64,000 bases of DNA from Parasponia andersonii (lineage: Eukaryota; Streptophyta; Magnoliopsida; Rosales; Cannabaceae), in the NCBI GenBank assembly GCA_002914805.1, contig JXTB01000088.1, forward strand, positions 225,289 to 289,288. The letters are read 5' to 3'. Made by a program: the position numbers and the translations under genes. The notes beneath the pieces are model-generated. The model saw only the letters and a list, made by a program, of their open reading frames with translations, was not told the origin of the DNA and ran no database searches. Every line of letters starts with the position of its first letter. Position 1 is the stretch's first letter. Below, one piece after another: positions 10,683 through 23,413 of this stretch.

Positions 10683-11477
10683 TGTGGTAGATCGAAACAG
10701 ATATATCATAATAATATATTCTAAATGACACCAAATACCCTACGAGTCGACCAAGCCCATCAGGGAGCAAGACCGAGTGTCGGCTTCGTCCTACAGCCAA
10801 GGAAGAACCAATCAAGGCTAAAGGGAAAAACATCAAGCCAGAGCGCTGGGGAAGCTGAATTTACTAATAGGAAGACTAGACCTGGTCGGCACTTATGCCA
10901 CATGTCGACCAGATGAGCATCCAGAACAAAATATCAACAAAAGACTCAGAAATAGCTGACCACCAATTAGCAACGTAGTTTTGGCCAATGAGAAAAATAA
11001 AGATGGTATTAGTAGTAGAGAGGCTGACACTAGCCCAATCATACACTTCTATCCATATAAGCTAGTAGGTAGGATTCTATCCTATTTTTTTAGAGATACG
11101 TGGACACCAACCTACCTTTTAGGGGACTACAAAGTCACCATGAATAGTTTCATAATCACCTGAAAGAAGTAAGACGCCACAAATTCCTAAAATCTTATTT
11201 GTCTCTTTGCCTTTTCTCCTTCTACAGTTTATTTATTGCTCATTTACTATTCCTTCAAATACTTTATTGAATATATCAACTCCTTTTTTGTGGACAAAAT
11301 TTGGTAGGTACCATAATGGTACCATCCATTATTAGCTAGTGAGAAGTTCATCTATAATATTTTTTAAGGTTTTATGGACCACATCTACATCAAATTTGGG
11401 TTTTGGCTTCTTTTGAGAAAGAATCACTCAAAGGCATATGGTGCGCATTGGTTATCAGCCCAAAATCTACACCAATA
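10683..11477 (+). repeat. 5' LTR of the Tat-group element
   Basis: About 0.8 kb that aligns along its length with 14678-15452. Shared landmarks include CTAAATGA(C/T)ACCAAATACCC near the start and AAAATCTACACCAA at the end. Both end limits are approximate. Confidence 0.8.
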
Positions 11478-14400
11478 TTTTGACAGAAAATGTTTAAATG
11501 ATATGTCAAACTATCAACACTTGAAGGATCAAATAGAGAGGATGATCCAAAAAGGCTATTTGAGAGAGCTACTGATAATAGAGCTATTGAGTAGGACAAA
11601 CAGGAAAATGCCCTTGCTCTCTATAGAAACACGGGTGCATGCAAGTAAGTCGGTCCGAGCAACAACAATAATGGAGTACCTCATGAGAAACAAACTATCT
11701 TTGGGGGACTAGTAGCGGGCAATTCGTCTAACACCTGATAAGGTTAAATAAGAATAGCTCGGGAGGTTGCATCTAGATACCAAGTGAAGATAGTGGAGCA
11801 CATCGCCAAGCTCTCCATACAAGAGTCGACACCAATTATGTTCACTAATGAAGAGGCCAAAAGGTTAATCCACCCACATAATAATGCCCTAGTAGTAGTA
11901 CTTAGGATCACAAACAACGAGTCTTTCAGATCCTGGTCAACACCGACAGCTCGAGGAAATATTATTCGTGTCAACCTATTGGAAGATGAACATCAGTAGA
12001 GCAATGTTGAGGCCCACTAAGACCCCTTTGTATGGGTTTGTGAGAAAATGTATCCATCCTGAAAGGGTGATCGGGCTGCTTGTGACATTTAGGGAAGAGG
12101 TCAATACTACCACATAAATGGTGGATTTTCTGATCGTAGACCAGAGGTCGACATACAATACTATAATTGGCTGAACAACCTTAAACAAGTTAAAAGTGGT
12201 AGTGTCGACCTACCATCTTATAATGAAGTTTTCGATTAATGAATAGGTTGGGGTAGTCAGAGGAAACCAGACATCCACACTAGAATGTTATGCCATGGTA
12301 ATAAATCCTGATCAGAAAGTGCATATAGTCTCCACAATCCACCAGGTCGATGACATGGAGGTCATTCCCTTAGAGATAAAGGCCATGAGTGATCTCGACC
12401 CCTGAGAAGAGCAAAAAAAAAAAAAAAAAAGAGGGTTAGACCTGTAGAGGACTTGGAGTCTATTTAAATAGATGACCAACATGTAGAGCGATCGATCTGA
12501 ATATAATCTAGATTATCGAGTGAACTCCGGGAGAAGCTTATAAACTTCCTGAAAAAGTATGAAAACATATTTTCCTGATCACATGAAGACATTCAGGGCA
12601 TAGACCTTAGGGTGGTCGTCCTTTATTTGAAAGTGAACAAGCATGCAAGGCCAGTTATCCAGAATAGGAGAAAATTCAGCCCCGAAAGGTATAAGGTTAT
12701 CAATGAAGAGGTTAAAAAATTGCTCAGAGTTGGGTTCATAAGGGAAGTCAACTACCTATTGTGGCTGGCTAACGTAGTTTTAGTAAAAAAAAAAAAAAAG
12801 GCGAATGGATTATGGAGGGTCTATATAGATTTTACAGACCTAAATAAAGCTTGCCAAAAAGACTCTTTTCCCCTACGAAGAATTGATCAGCTACTGGATG
12901 CAATGGCTGAGCACAAACTTTTAAGCTTTATGAACGTCTATTCAGGCTATAACCAGATCCGTATTTGCCCAAAAAATGAAGAAAAAACCTCTTTTACAAC
13001 CGACAAAGGCCTATACAGTTACTTAATAATACCATTCGGGTCAAAGAATGTTGGAGTAGCCTACTAAAGATTGGTGAATATAATGTTCAAAAAGTAGATT
13101 AGGAGAACAATGCAGGTATATATTGATGACATGCTGGTTAAAAGTCTCAAAAAATCTGATCACGTGAAAAACCTGAAAGAAATGTTCGACATCCTAAGGG
13201 AGTACAAAATGAGGTTAAACCTAGCCTAGTGTACACTTAGGGTCAAATCTGGGAAGTTCCTCGACTTTATGGTAAATTATAGAAGCATCGAAGTGAACCC
13301 CATAAAGATCCAAGCGATACTTGACCTCCGTTCCTCCAGAGCTACAAAGAAGATTCAAAGCTTGGTTGGTATGATGGCACAATTAAGCAGGTTTATAGCC
13401 TACTCAACCGATAAATACTAACTATTCTTCCAAGCATTGAAAATAGAGAAAGACCCAATATGGACAGAAGAATGTGAGAAGGCTTTCTAAGAAATCAAGA
13501 CCTATCTTGGAGCAATTCTTACTCTGGGCAGCCTATACCCAAGGAGAGCCTAATCTTATACTTGGCAGTATCAGAGAATGCAATGAGTAGAGTTCATGTT
13601 AGGGAAGAGGAAAAAACATAGGTATTATCTACTGTATTTGCAAGTCCCTCCTCAACTACAAGACCCAATACCTAGAAACTGAAAAAATTGGTTGCTTTGA
13701 TAATGACAACCGGGAAACTCCGACCATACTTTTAAGCACATACGATTAAAGTTCTAACTAATCACCATTTGAGACAAATTCTCCAGAAATCGGATGTCTC
13801 CAATCGCTTGATAAAGTAGGCCATTGAGCTCAATGAATTTGAGATAAATTTATCCCAAGGAGAACCATGAAGGGACAAGCACTGGTTGACTTCGTGGCCG
13901 AGTTCACCTATCCTACCAAGATGGTGAAGCCCTTTTACAATAAGGAGAGTACCTCCAAAGCACCATAGAGGACTTTGGAGGAGCCATCCGACTGACTTAT
14001 TTGGCAGTTATATGTAGATGGATCGTCTTGTGCAAATAGGAGCAGAGCGGGTTTGATTCTCGTTAGCCTAGAAGGAGAGAAAATCAGCTATTCCTTAAAG
14101 CTCGGCTTCAACATCTTAAATAATGAAGCTGATTATAAAGCACTGATTGCTAGTCTAAAATTGGCAAAAGAACTTCGAGTGCGATATGTCAAAATCTTCA
14201 ATGAATCCCAATCAATGGCGAACCAGACAAAGGGGGAATACCAGGCCAGTGAGGAAAATATGATCAAATATCTCGCTAAGGTAGAAGAGCAACTAAGAGC
14301 GATGACTTAGTATTAAATCACTAGGGTACTGAGAGTTGAGAATGTTAAGGCCGACTGCCTTGCATGACTCACCTCAAGGCTCATTGATAACTCTCTCAAG

Positions 14401-14677
14401 TATGTCCCGATCAAGATATTGTTCGAGCCCAATAGCTAAGAATGTGATAGGACTATTGTATGAACTAAGCTCCCTCATGGATAAATCCGATCAAAGATTA
14501 TTTAGAAATTGGTAGGCTGCTCGATGAAAAAATAAGGCTCAAAAGATCAAATATCAGTCTAATCGATACACCATCATAGGAGACAAGCTTTACAATAGGG
14601 GCTATGTGGCCTCATATTTGAGATACCTCCAACTCGAAGAAGCCGAATACGTGTTAAAAGAAATATATAAAGGAGGG

Positions 14678-15452
14678 TGTAGAAATCACTCAAGACCAAG
14701 GTCATAAGCGACATGTCGTAATAATATGTTCTAAATGATACCAAATACCCTACAAACCAATCAAGCCCACTAGAGGGCAAGACCAGGTACCAACTTCGTC
14801 CTATGGCCAAGGAAGAGCTGATTAGGGAGCTAGAGGGAAAAACACATGTTCATAGTATTAGGGAAGCTAAATTCACTAATAGGAAGACCAAACTTGGTCG
14901 GCAGTCGTGCTACATGCTGACCAGATGAGCACCTATAATAAAAGACCAACAAGAGACTGAGAAATAGCCTACCATCAATTAGCGACGTAGTGCTGACTAA
15001 GGAGCAAAATAAGGACGACATTAGTTGTAGAGAGACTGATAAGATATCCTTCTATCTTTTCAGGGACACGTGAACATCAACCTTAGCATTTAGGGGGTCA
15101 CAAAGCTATTATAAATAGTTCCATAATTACCTAATAGGGATAAGTCGCCACAAATTCTCAAAATCCTATTTGTCTCTTTGTCTTTTCTCCTCTTATAGTT
15201 CATTTACTGCTCATTTATTATTAGTTTGAATACTTTACTAAATACATCACTAACTACCTTTTTGTGGAAGAGATTTGGTAGATACCACATCAGTTTCACC
15301 CATTATTAGCTGGTAAAAAGTCTATCTATAACATTTTCTAAGGTTATACAGATTACATCTATATCAAATATAGATTTTGGCCTTTTTTGAGAAAAAATCA
15401 CTCAAAAGCACATAATGCGCATTTGATTATCAGACCAAAATCTACACCAACA
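14678..15452 (+). repeat. 3' LTR of the Tat-group element
   Basis: It starts with TGTAGAAAT directly after the purine tract and ends near ACCAACA. It is clearly diverged from the 5' copy, which suggests an old insertion. Confidence 0.8.
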
Positions 15453-15869
15453 AGTTTGTTTTAGACATTGTTTCATCTTTCACTCTTCTCCTTACCATGT
15501 GTTTTTGTTCACATAGAGTCGACTCAAATTCTTAGTATATTCTCTCATTAAGTTAAATGACTCTACATTCTCATCTGAATAGAAAAGGAGAAAGAAGACA
15601 AAAGAAAGAGGCAATTTAATTAATGAACTCATATAAAATTCCTAAACAAATTGATTATTTTATTTATTTTTCCCTCCTATATTATATTAGGTGTGGGAAT
15701 AAGATAATATATTAAGTAGAGATCGTTAATTAAACTCTATTTTCTAAAAAAAAAAAATGCGGATTCTTTGTCTAACAAGTAGAAATAAAAAAACTAGCCA
15801 ACAAAAATATCATAGAGGAGAGAAGCCTTAACTACTACATTGCAAATATACCATCTAACAAGGCAGTCT
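15453..15869. other. Region 3' of AVT1-like gene A
   Basis: AT-rich sequence with an A-run at about 15748. It probably includes the 3' UTR of the minus-strand transporter gene that ends at 15870. Confidence 0.35.
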
Positions 15870-17746
15870 TTACATTTTCAGATTCCCTATAATCTCTAGT
15901 ACAGAGGTGTAAGTACCAAACGTAGTAACTGCAACCCCCATGAATATTATCCCCACTAATGCCACCACTTCACAATTAAACGTCCGGTAAATGCCAGAAA
16001 TCTTCAAGTAGCATAGACATGGCATTATGATCGATGCTGTGACACTCAAAAATGCCCCAACCAACGACATGAGGGACGCGAAAAAGGGCACAGCAAGGGC
16101 TACTATGACACTGCTGATCACCAAAGTGGTACCAATTAATAGACCAAAGAGTCTCTTGTTGAGGAAACATGGAAATCCATTTTTGACAGCATCAACTATG
16201 GGTGTCACCATTAGAGCATATTTGGCTATGGGATTGACAAAAGTTGTGTATATGGCAACTTTTGAGCTGAGTTTCCCAGTAGGAAGATTCAAAGTGATCT
16301 GTGATTGTACTCCTGAACCGAACATTAAGTACCCGAATACCGCCATTGATGCATAACTAACGGTGCAGATAAAGAAACAGATAAGCAAGACCTGCATACA
16401 TCAGAAAAACATAGAAGCAATATTGGATAAAGCATGCTATATACCTCCCAGTTGTTATTTTTATTTTCTATGTCTTATTGTAGTCTTTAAATTTTGTTCA
16501 ACGGTCACATTTAGTCATTTCCTCAGAACCCCACTTTCACAGTTGATAAACCATTACAAGTTCAAGGTGAGATTAGGACAAAAGGACTAAAAATTACAGT
16601 TATATACAAACTAATAGATTAAATTTCGAGAACCAAAATTAGAATGGGTTGAAATTTAAAACTGAATTCTAAAAGATAAGCCATTTTTACTTACATTAGA
16701 GAACTGGTGTTTGTTTTTCATGGAAGTGTAGAGAGTAGGGAAAACTGGATGTGCACAGTAACAGAAGGCATACAAGCTAACAGCGGTAGGGATTCCACTC
16801 CAATTAATCGGCGTTCCCTCTTGATGAAATCCTACCCCATCGAAGGCCCCGGTCCACAGAATCGAGCAGAGGATTATAGCAGAAGCTAATACCCCGCTAG
16901 CCGAGACATAAGAGAGAAGGCTTAAGTTGTCTAACCATACAGATGGTAAGATAACAAGAGCAACAATCAGCACAAAGCACTCTTTTCCACTAATTGCTAG
17001 TCCTGCTACTTCGAACCCGACTCCCGGAAACAGATGATACAAGTTATCACCTTCTAGAATCAGGAAACCTGCTGAGACTAAGTAGAGCTCCGTGTACATA
17101 GCAATGGAGACTAGAATTCTTCCTTTGTTTCCAAATGCTTGCTCGCCAATGTCAGGGTAAGTTCTGATGTTGGAATCATAATCCATACATCTTTGAATCA
17201 ACAACCCAGAGTAGAAGGCTGCTAAAGCTAGCGTGAAGAATAGTATCAAGCTTAACCAGCCTCCTGATGCGAGTGCATATGGTACTGACAGTATGCCAAC
17301 TCCTGAAAACCAAAAACGAAAGAGGGAATTTAGCATTAAATGAAGTCTAGCCCAAGTCAACATGTAACATTTGAAATTTTAAGCTTGTGCAAGAAACCCA
17401 GAAAGCTTTTCATGTTTGTTCGACTAAATAATCAGTTCTAGTGACCAAATGGTAAGAAATTGGATCTGGGTTCATCTCTTACTGGTCTCTAGAAACTTGG
17501 AGTGGAGAATTAAGTCGAAAAATTAGACCATTGAGTATGAAGGTGGTAATATATCTAGAAATTGGAACCTGATAAGGCATTTAATCCATTGAAACAGGTT
17601 TTGAAGAAAGAGCTGGAGCTTGTACTAGCTTGATGATGGTTTGACTCTACATCCTCTAGCTTGCTTCCTAGTCCATTATTTCCATGCCTGTCGTCAAACA
17701 TAAGAGGCAAGGTCAAGGGAAATGGATGATCTCTTGGGTCCTCCAT
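15870..17746 (-). CDS. AVT1-type vacuolar amino-acid transporter, gene A (3 exons)
   Basis: Exons 17746-17569, 17302-16695 and 16391-15870 (minus strand) join in phase through GT-AG introns to give 435 aa. A short hydrophilic N-terminus ends in FFKTCFNGLNALSG. It is followed by the family signature GVGILSVPYALASGGWLSL, then about ten hydrophobic segments including FLILEGDNL, LLSYVSASGVLAS, IPTAVSLYAFCYCAHPVFP and PCLCYLKISG. This matches the AAAP/AVT1 family (Arabidopsis AVT1I/AVT1J type), which moves neutral amino acids across the tonoplast, driven by protons. The upstream ATG giving a longer protein (17878) lies in the leader; MEDPRDH at 17746 fits the family better. The gene looks intact. 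It shares intron positions and phases with gene B and with the orphan exon at 31450, so the three form one tandem family. Substrate and membrane location are inferred from the family. Confidence 0.92.
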
Positions 17747-17930
17747 TATTAATGACACAGGAAAAAGAAAAAAGCTTTCTAGATAAGTATCTAAGATACT
17801 CGATGAGAATTGTTTGCAGAGAAGAGATGTGAATAAGGAGAGAGAGAGAGAAATTTCTAGAAGTTCCAAAGTGTTCAACTATGAACTCGAAGATATGTGG
17901 TAAGAACAGCTGGAGATAAACCTTGTCCAT

Positions 17931-17938
17931 CTATATAG
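17931..17938 (-). promoter_or_regulatory. TATA box of AVT1-like gene A
   Basis: On the minus strand CTATATAG lies about 185 bp upstream of the chosen start codon, a normal distance for a plant leader. Confidence 0.5.
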
Positions 17939-17946
17939 AGATATCA

Positions 17947-19400
17947 TGCAACTTATGAAAAGACATAATATACAACATGTGTGTGGTCTTGAAAACACCC
18001 AAAATTTAAAAGGGTCAGGCTCAAACAGCGAAAAACGTGCGAACAATATTATAATTTCTTAACCGGTCTGCTTTGGAGTCTTGCAATATTTTACCACAGT
18101 AGCCAGAGTTTAGACGTAACTGTACCGTGTGTCTTGGTCTCCGAGTAGGAGTAGGACATTTCAGAAAATGGTCCCAAGAAAACGTTGAACACGTTAGAGT
18201 TGCTTTATGTACTTTTTGATTCCCTTGGAATAGTTTATTTCGTGCGCAGCGTGATTCCGGCTTTCACCTTACAAAATTTCAACCGTGGAAAAGGAATGTA
18301 ATTAAGTATATTCCCCAACTCTCAAATTAACTGCGGAAATATATACATGAGTTCGATGATATAACAACAATCGTTTTTGTAAAGTGACGATAACTACACA
18401 TAATTCGAAATCGAACTCAAAAAGACTGACTACAAATATTTCTAATGCGGATGGTCAAAACTCAAAAGCTCCTACTTTATGTGAAGACTACTGACACTAA
18501 AATTAATAATTAAGTATGCTTTTACTAATTTATAGGATGATGCTCATTGCATCAACCAGGCACGTTACTAATTTATAGGATGATGGCATGATGCACATAA
18601 GATATCTATTTCTATCAAAAGTTGTTGCTAGCTAGGACTAGGATCACGTGCCCTTCCAAATAGTATAATACTGTATACATGCGTACATTTAAAAGATTGC
18701 CTACTGCATATGACTACGCCATTAATAAAAAGGAAAGGACCCATTAATTTGTGAAGAGACTCGTCTCATCCATATCCCTCGTCTAGATATAGGCCTACGG
18801 AGTACCCCGCCGAGGGGACCAGATATAAGAGTGTTTTAGTACGTCAGAAGCGTCGCAGACGCTTCTTATAGTCTTTCATTAAATTTAGGTAGGAACGGTA
18901 ATCTGTGATACGAAGACTAGATAATACGATTCAAAATATGTATTAAATTAACATATTTGAGTTTAGTTTAATCTTATTCATGTCGTATTCGGATTAAAAA
19001 TATTAATCTCTTTAATTAATAAATTGTATTCGGATTGAAAATAACATATTTAATAAACGAATCGTGTCGTGCCGTATCAATCTAATTATAAATACGTTTT
19101 GTCGTGTCATAATTTTTAAACTGTTTATTTTAAAGAGAAATTTAATTAGATGACTAATATTTTAAATTTAATTAAGTAAATTTTTATTTTTAAAATTTTA
19201 TAACTAAATATCTAAATATATATATTCTTGTACTTAGTAGATAATATATCTTGTTATTTATTAATTTTAGTTACAATATTGAAATATACTGAGTATATAA
19301 TTTTTTATATTTAGTATATAAAATTTTATACTTGGTATATAAATATATATCAGATATTTTATTATAACATTTAAAAAAAAAATATTTACTTGAATTTGAC
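17947..19400. other. AT-rich intergenic sequence 5' of gene A
   Basis: No gene seen. A 19-bp phrase, TTACTAATTTATAGGATGA, occurs twice (near 18522 and 18566). Sequence at 18890-19140 with GTGTCGTGCCGTATC-type phrases looks like an old dispersed repeat, which I cannot name. Confidence 0.4.
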
Positions 19401-19462
19401 TCAAAATTTAGTTATATTTATATAAAATTTCTCAAAATTTAGTTATATTTATAGAAAATTTC
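19401..19462. repeat. 31-bp tandem duplication
   Basis: TCAAAATTTAGTTATATTTA plus 11 more bases is present twice in direct succession with one visible difference. Confidence 0.75.
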
Positions 19463-19482
19463 TTATTAAATATATCGTGTTT

Positions 19483-19568
19483 GCGAGTTACAAATCACTG
19501 TCAATATGATCTATTTAATAAATATGCGAGTTACAAGTCACTGTCAATATGATCTATTTAATAAATAA
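19483..19568. repeat. 43-bp tandem duplication
   Basis: Two adjacent 43-bp copies start GCGAGTTACAA at 19483 and GCGAGTTACAA at 19526. They differ at about one site, so the duplication is recent. Confidence 0.85.
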
Positions 19569-19829
19569 ATAAGTTATGGTATCGCATCAACTTATATATA
19601 AACCGATTGTATTTTGAATTAAATATTTATCTATTATACGTATGTTTTCCTAATTATTGGTCAGTAAGAGGCTGCCAGTCCAATATTCCTGAATGTCCTA
19701 GTAATCGATACATTTGTAAATACGTGCCCAAAGTTATAGAATAAGATTTTTATGCTACCACGCACACTAAAAGCCTAGTAGCTGGCCAATAAAATAAAGG
19801 TACAACGGTAGAGTGACTTCTAACCTCGA

Positions 19830-19940
19830 AGAACCAGAAGAAGACCACCAATAATAATAATAATAAAAATCTTGCATACAGAATAATTGTACAAGAAGAA
19901 CCAGAAGAAGACCACCAGAACAAAATATCTTGCATACAGG
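19830..19940. repeat. Imperfect direct repeat of about 50-60 bp
   Basis: GAAGAACCAGAAGAAGACCA through ATCTTGCATACAG occurs twice (from about 19829 and 19893). The first copy has an expanded (AAT)n tract. Frames here encode low-complexity sequence and are not called. Confidence 0.75.
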
Positions 19941-19998
19941 CGAGTGCGAGTGTAGAGTAATGTAATTCGACACTTTATGTTGCCAATTATATAATATG

Positions 19999-20118
19999 TC
20001 AATTTATTACTAGGATTATAATCAATATATTACGACCATCAATTTATTATTGGATTAATATATTACAATCGTGAATTTATTATTGGAATATGATTAATAT
20101 ATTACGATCAAACTAATA
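19999..20118. repeat. Three tandem copies of a 33-40 bp unit
   Basis: AATTTATTATTGGA followed by TTAATATATTACGATC, with variants, is repeated three times in succession. Confidence 0.75.
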
Positions 20119-21715
20119 TTTTATATAATGTTGAACATTAAATTATTCTTCGTAATATTATTCTAGTGTAAGACATTTTAATATAGTTTATGTGTCAAAT
20201 CGGGAAATTGAATGTTATTTAAAAAAAAAAAAATTCTAACACTCTTCTAGTGATACATTGTTATATATGTGTTTTAGTTATATTACAAAAATTGGAACTA
20301 TTGAGTCCTAAACTGCTATGTAACGTCTATTTTAATTAACTACCGTAAGAAATATAATAATTGCATCATCAATGGACGCTGATATCCAATGTGATTTATT
20401 CTGCCTAATAAGGTTAAGTATTTCCGAGTTGAATACCTCCATAGTATCTCATCAACTTTCTGTGGCAGATAATCTCGAAATCGGATAATTAATACAACTT
20501 GGTTACGGAAGATGTGCATATGTGATCGATGCATTGATTATGCAACAAGAAGACAAATGAAGTTAAGAGCACAACGAGAAGCAAGCCAATAGACTTCGAC
20601 CAAAAACTCGAGAAGTAAAGAATGTAAAACTAGTTGCGTATTAGTCAATAGGTCACGAGTCTCTCACTCTCAACGACCGATGTTGTTCATCTTTAATTAA
20701 TAGAGATCACGTGACACAATATTTAACAAATTTGACATATATTGACCAATGGATCAGTCCCATCAAATAAATTACATCCTTACTCTTAGTTAATAGAGGA
20801 ATCTATCTATATAAAATTAAGGTGGTTAATATAGGAATCTATCTATATATAATTAAGGTGAGATTGGAGGTTCAAATCTCCACATTGTCTTTTAAGTGCT
20901 TAACCCAATGAGAGTGCTTTTAAAATCTCAACCAAATCAGAGTGGCTCGATTCAGATCTCACCCGTCTCTTTTGTTTTTTTGTTTTTTTTTTTTAATATA
21001 TATTAAAAAAAGATAAGCCGAGAGAGTAAAGTGAAACACACATACATTTCGTTCAACAAGCTAGTGAAATCAATCACTTTCTGTCGTGCAGAGTTAATTT
21101 AGTGGAATAGCTTTTCAAAATAATAATCAATATTAATAAAATTAATTTGGTACTAGTCACATCTCAAAATGCTCGTTCTACTATGTAATAAATATATATG
21201 GGACCACTTTAAAGTCTGATAAATGATTATTCGTTTTATTAAATCAGACTCTACACGTCCATCGCTAACTTAATTTATACGCAAACGGACCCGACTTTGT
21301 GAATGAGTCCAAAAAATTAAATCAAACGATTATGGGTTTTATTTTTTAAAAAAAAAAAATTAATAAAGAGTAGCGAAAAGAAGGATTAAAAGAGAGGTAA
21401 GCATCTTTAATCAGTTGGCTTATCAAAAAAATCTAAAGACAATCTTTCCCTCCACAACTCCGGATGACTACAAATATTTTGAAAAAGGAAGGGAAAAAAA
21501 TACAAAGAGCCGAAATACAAAATCTTAACCGAAACTTGATCTTGAAGGGGGAAAATATCTTTATTTATTATTTCTCTGGAAAAAAAAAATCTTTATTTAG
21601 GATTGTTTGATAATATTTTTACTATATTTTATTAAGTAAAATAAATGATGAAAATTTCTTAAAATTTTATATTTCATTCTAAATTTTACTTTCTGAAAAA
21701 AAAATTGTCACAATA
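20119..21715. other. AT-rich intergenic sequence up to the chromovirus
   Basis: It contains a further 36-bp duplication (GGAATCTATCTATATA at about 20800 and 20835). A segment at 20865-20963 begins GGTGAGAT and ends ATCTCACC and could be a tiny inverted-repeat element. Exons 2 and 3 of an AVT1 gene were looked for here and not found. Confidence 0.45.
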
Positions 21716-21720
21716 GTCCC

Positions 21721-23344
21721 TGTAAAAACCTAGATTTTTGAAGAGTAGAGTTATAATTTTACCAATTTTCAGGTATTATATTAGGTGAATTAATTTATAA
21801 AAGTTTATTGAGAGAGCACTAATTTGCAATTAATTTTGATGATTGAATTGATGGAATTTGGGAACCGGAGAATATAGTGCAAATTTTTAAAAATTTGCAC
21901 AGTCCGATATGACCACTCACGTGGGTTCATCTTCCCACTCACCTTCTCTCTCTCTTCCTCACCAGATTCTCTCTCTCTCTCTCTCTGCTCACTCTCAGCC
22001 GAGGGACCGAAGAGGGCTGCGCTGCCGCCCAGGCCATCATCCGCCCTCCAACTTGTCGGCGTCGACTCGCTGTGTCGTCAGGGAGCTCCATCGGCCATCG
22101 TCAGCTGCTACCGACGCCCGCTCATCGAAAAATGCCATTTTTGGCCGTTTGAAGCTTTTCATCACCAGCATCGTTTCGGGCCATTTCAGCTCACTTCTTA
22201 GGCTCGTTGGATTCGTCTCGTCAACAGGAAGCTCAAGGTATATATATCTTAACCACATACTGCTCGAATCAAAAATTGCCATTTTTTGATATTTTCAGCT
22301 TGAGTTGACTTTTTAATCTTGTCATTGGATCGTACTTTTGATATCGTTTTTGGATTATACTCAGAAAATGAGAAAGTTTGATATATATATTTATATATAT
22401 ATATATATATATATATTGCCTATGTTTAGTGATCGGCACAAAAATCGAAATCGAACGGCTAAAATTTGCCTCGATTTGCTTGCCACAGGTCTGGTGTGAG
22501 CTCGGACCCGAATTGAACAAGTTATATATCTAACCTAGCTATTTTAGATGCTAAGAATTCAGTGAAAAGGTCCGTTTGTGGATTTGAAGCTCTCTTGAAA
22601 AGTTGGTTTTTTATAAGAGGACGATCGAGGGCTTGGAATTGGTTCCCGACCCTCCGGACGATCATCAATGATACCTTGAGGATTCAATAGTGTAGTATCG
22701 TTATTCTTGTGAGGTAGAGATTCGGTTGTCTTTATTTTATACTACTTTCGAATAAAACTTAATTTCTGTAATATATGAGAACAGACGTGTTTTTTTTTTT
22801 ATTTCTTGAACAAATGTGATGGACTGTGATGGTATGATATACATATATACTATATTGCTCTGAGGATTTTCTGAGTACAGGTTATTTTGGGTATATAAAA
22901 AATAGGGCTATTATATTACCTATTTTGCTATAAAAATCTAATATATTTATTTTCCTGAAAAACCAGAGCACGATTATTTTCACACTTCAATTTTGTGTTG
23001 CACATGTCATTGGATCATATATGAGCCCTATGTTAGCATCATGAGTTTATAGTATAGCATTATATACCCCACTGTCGGTGTAGAATCCGTAAACCTGCGC
23101 GGAGTTTTGTTACTTCTGATTACTTCCCTATTTGACAGGTGTAGGCAATTCGGTTGCCCCTCAAGGTTTGGTAGGCGACACATGGATGTCCCCTTTAGGT
23201 ATGGGCTTAGATATTAGGTAGGCTGTTAAGTACATTTAGTGCCATTATCCTGGGTTTCCACAGATGAGAGGATGTGAGCTCATGGGTAAGGGTTGATTTA
23301 TGTCATGTGCATATGGATTGATGGTTTTGATCATACTGCTTTAT

Positions 23345-23413
<69 letters not shown>

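Larger units (their letters stand above)
10683..15452 (+). mobile_element. Degraded Ty3/gypsy retrotransposon, Tat (Ogre/Retand) group
   Basis: Two related LTRs (about 10683-11477 and 14678-15452) enclose 3.2 kb. Between them, in order, are protease-like sequence (about 11780-12200), reverse transcriptase with the DLNKAC-KDSFPL and YSGYNQI signatures (about 12610-13070), and a second, archaeal-type RNase H (about 14010-14310; VDGSS, NNEADYKAL). The extra RNase H is the hallmark of the Tat group. A purine tract (AAAGGAGGG) sits just before the 3' LTR. Integrase is not recognised and gag is mostly absent, so the element is shortened and broken in many places. The LTRs differ at many sites and no target duplication is apparent, so it is an old fossil. 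Confidence 0.85.

Noticed and set aside
17428-17480. tRNA-like words in intron 1 of AVT1 gene A (GGGTTCATCTC preceded by TAGTGACCAAATGG)
   Set aside because: The A-box spacing is wrong and the B box is imperfect. Too weak to call a SINE.
20865-20963. Short segment with GGTGAGAT/ATCTCACC ends and a GGTTCAAATCTCC word
   Set aside because: Inverted ends are only 8 bp and could be chance. No target duplication seen.
21909-22289. 126-codon frame starting MTTHVGSSSHSPSLSLPH
   Set aside because: It lies inside the chromovirus LTR (a similar frame is in the 3' LTR at 29406) and reflects the CT-rich GC island. It is not a host gene.
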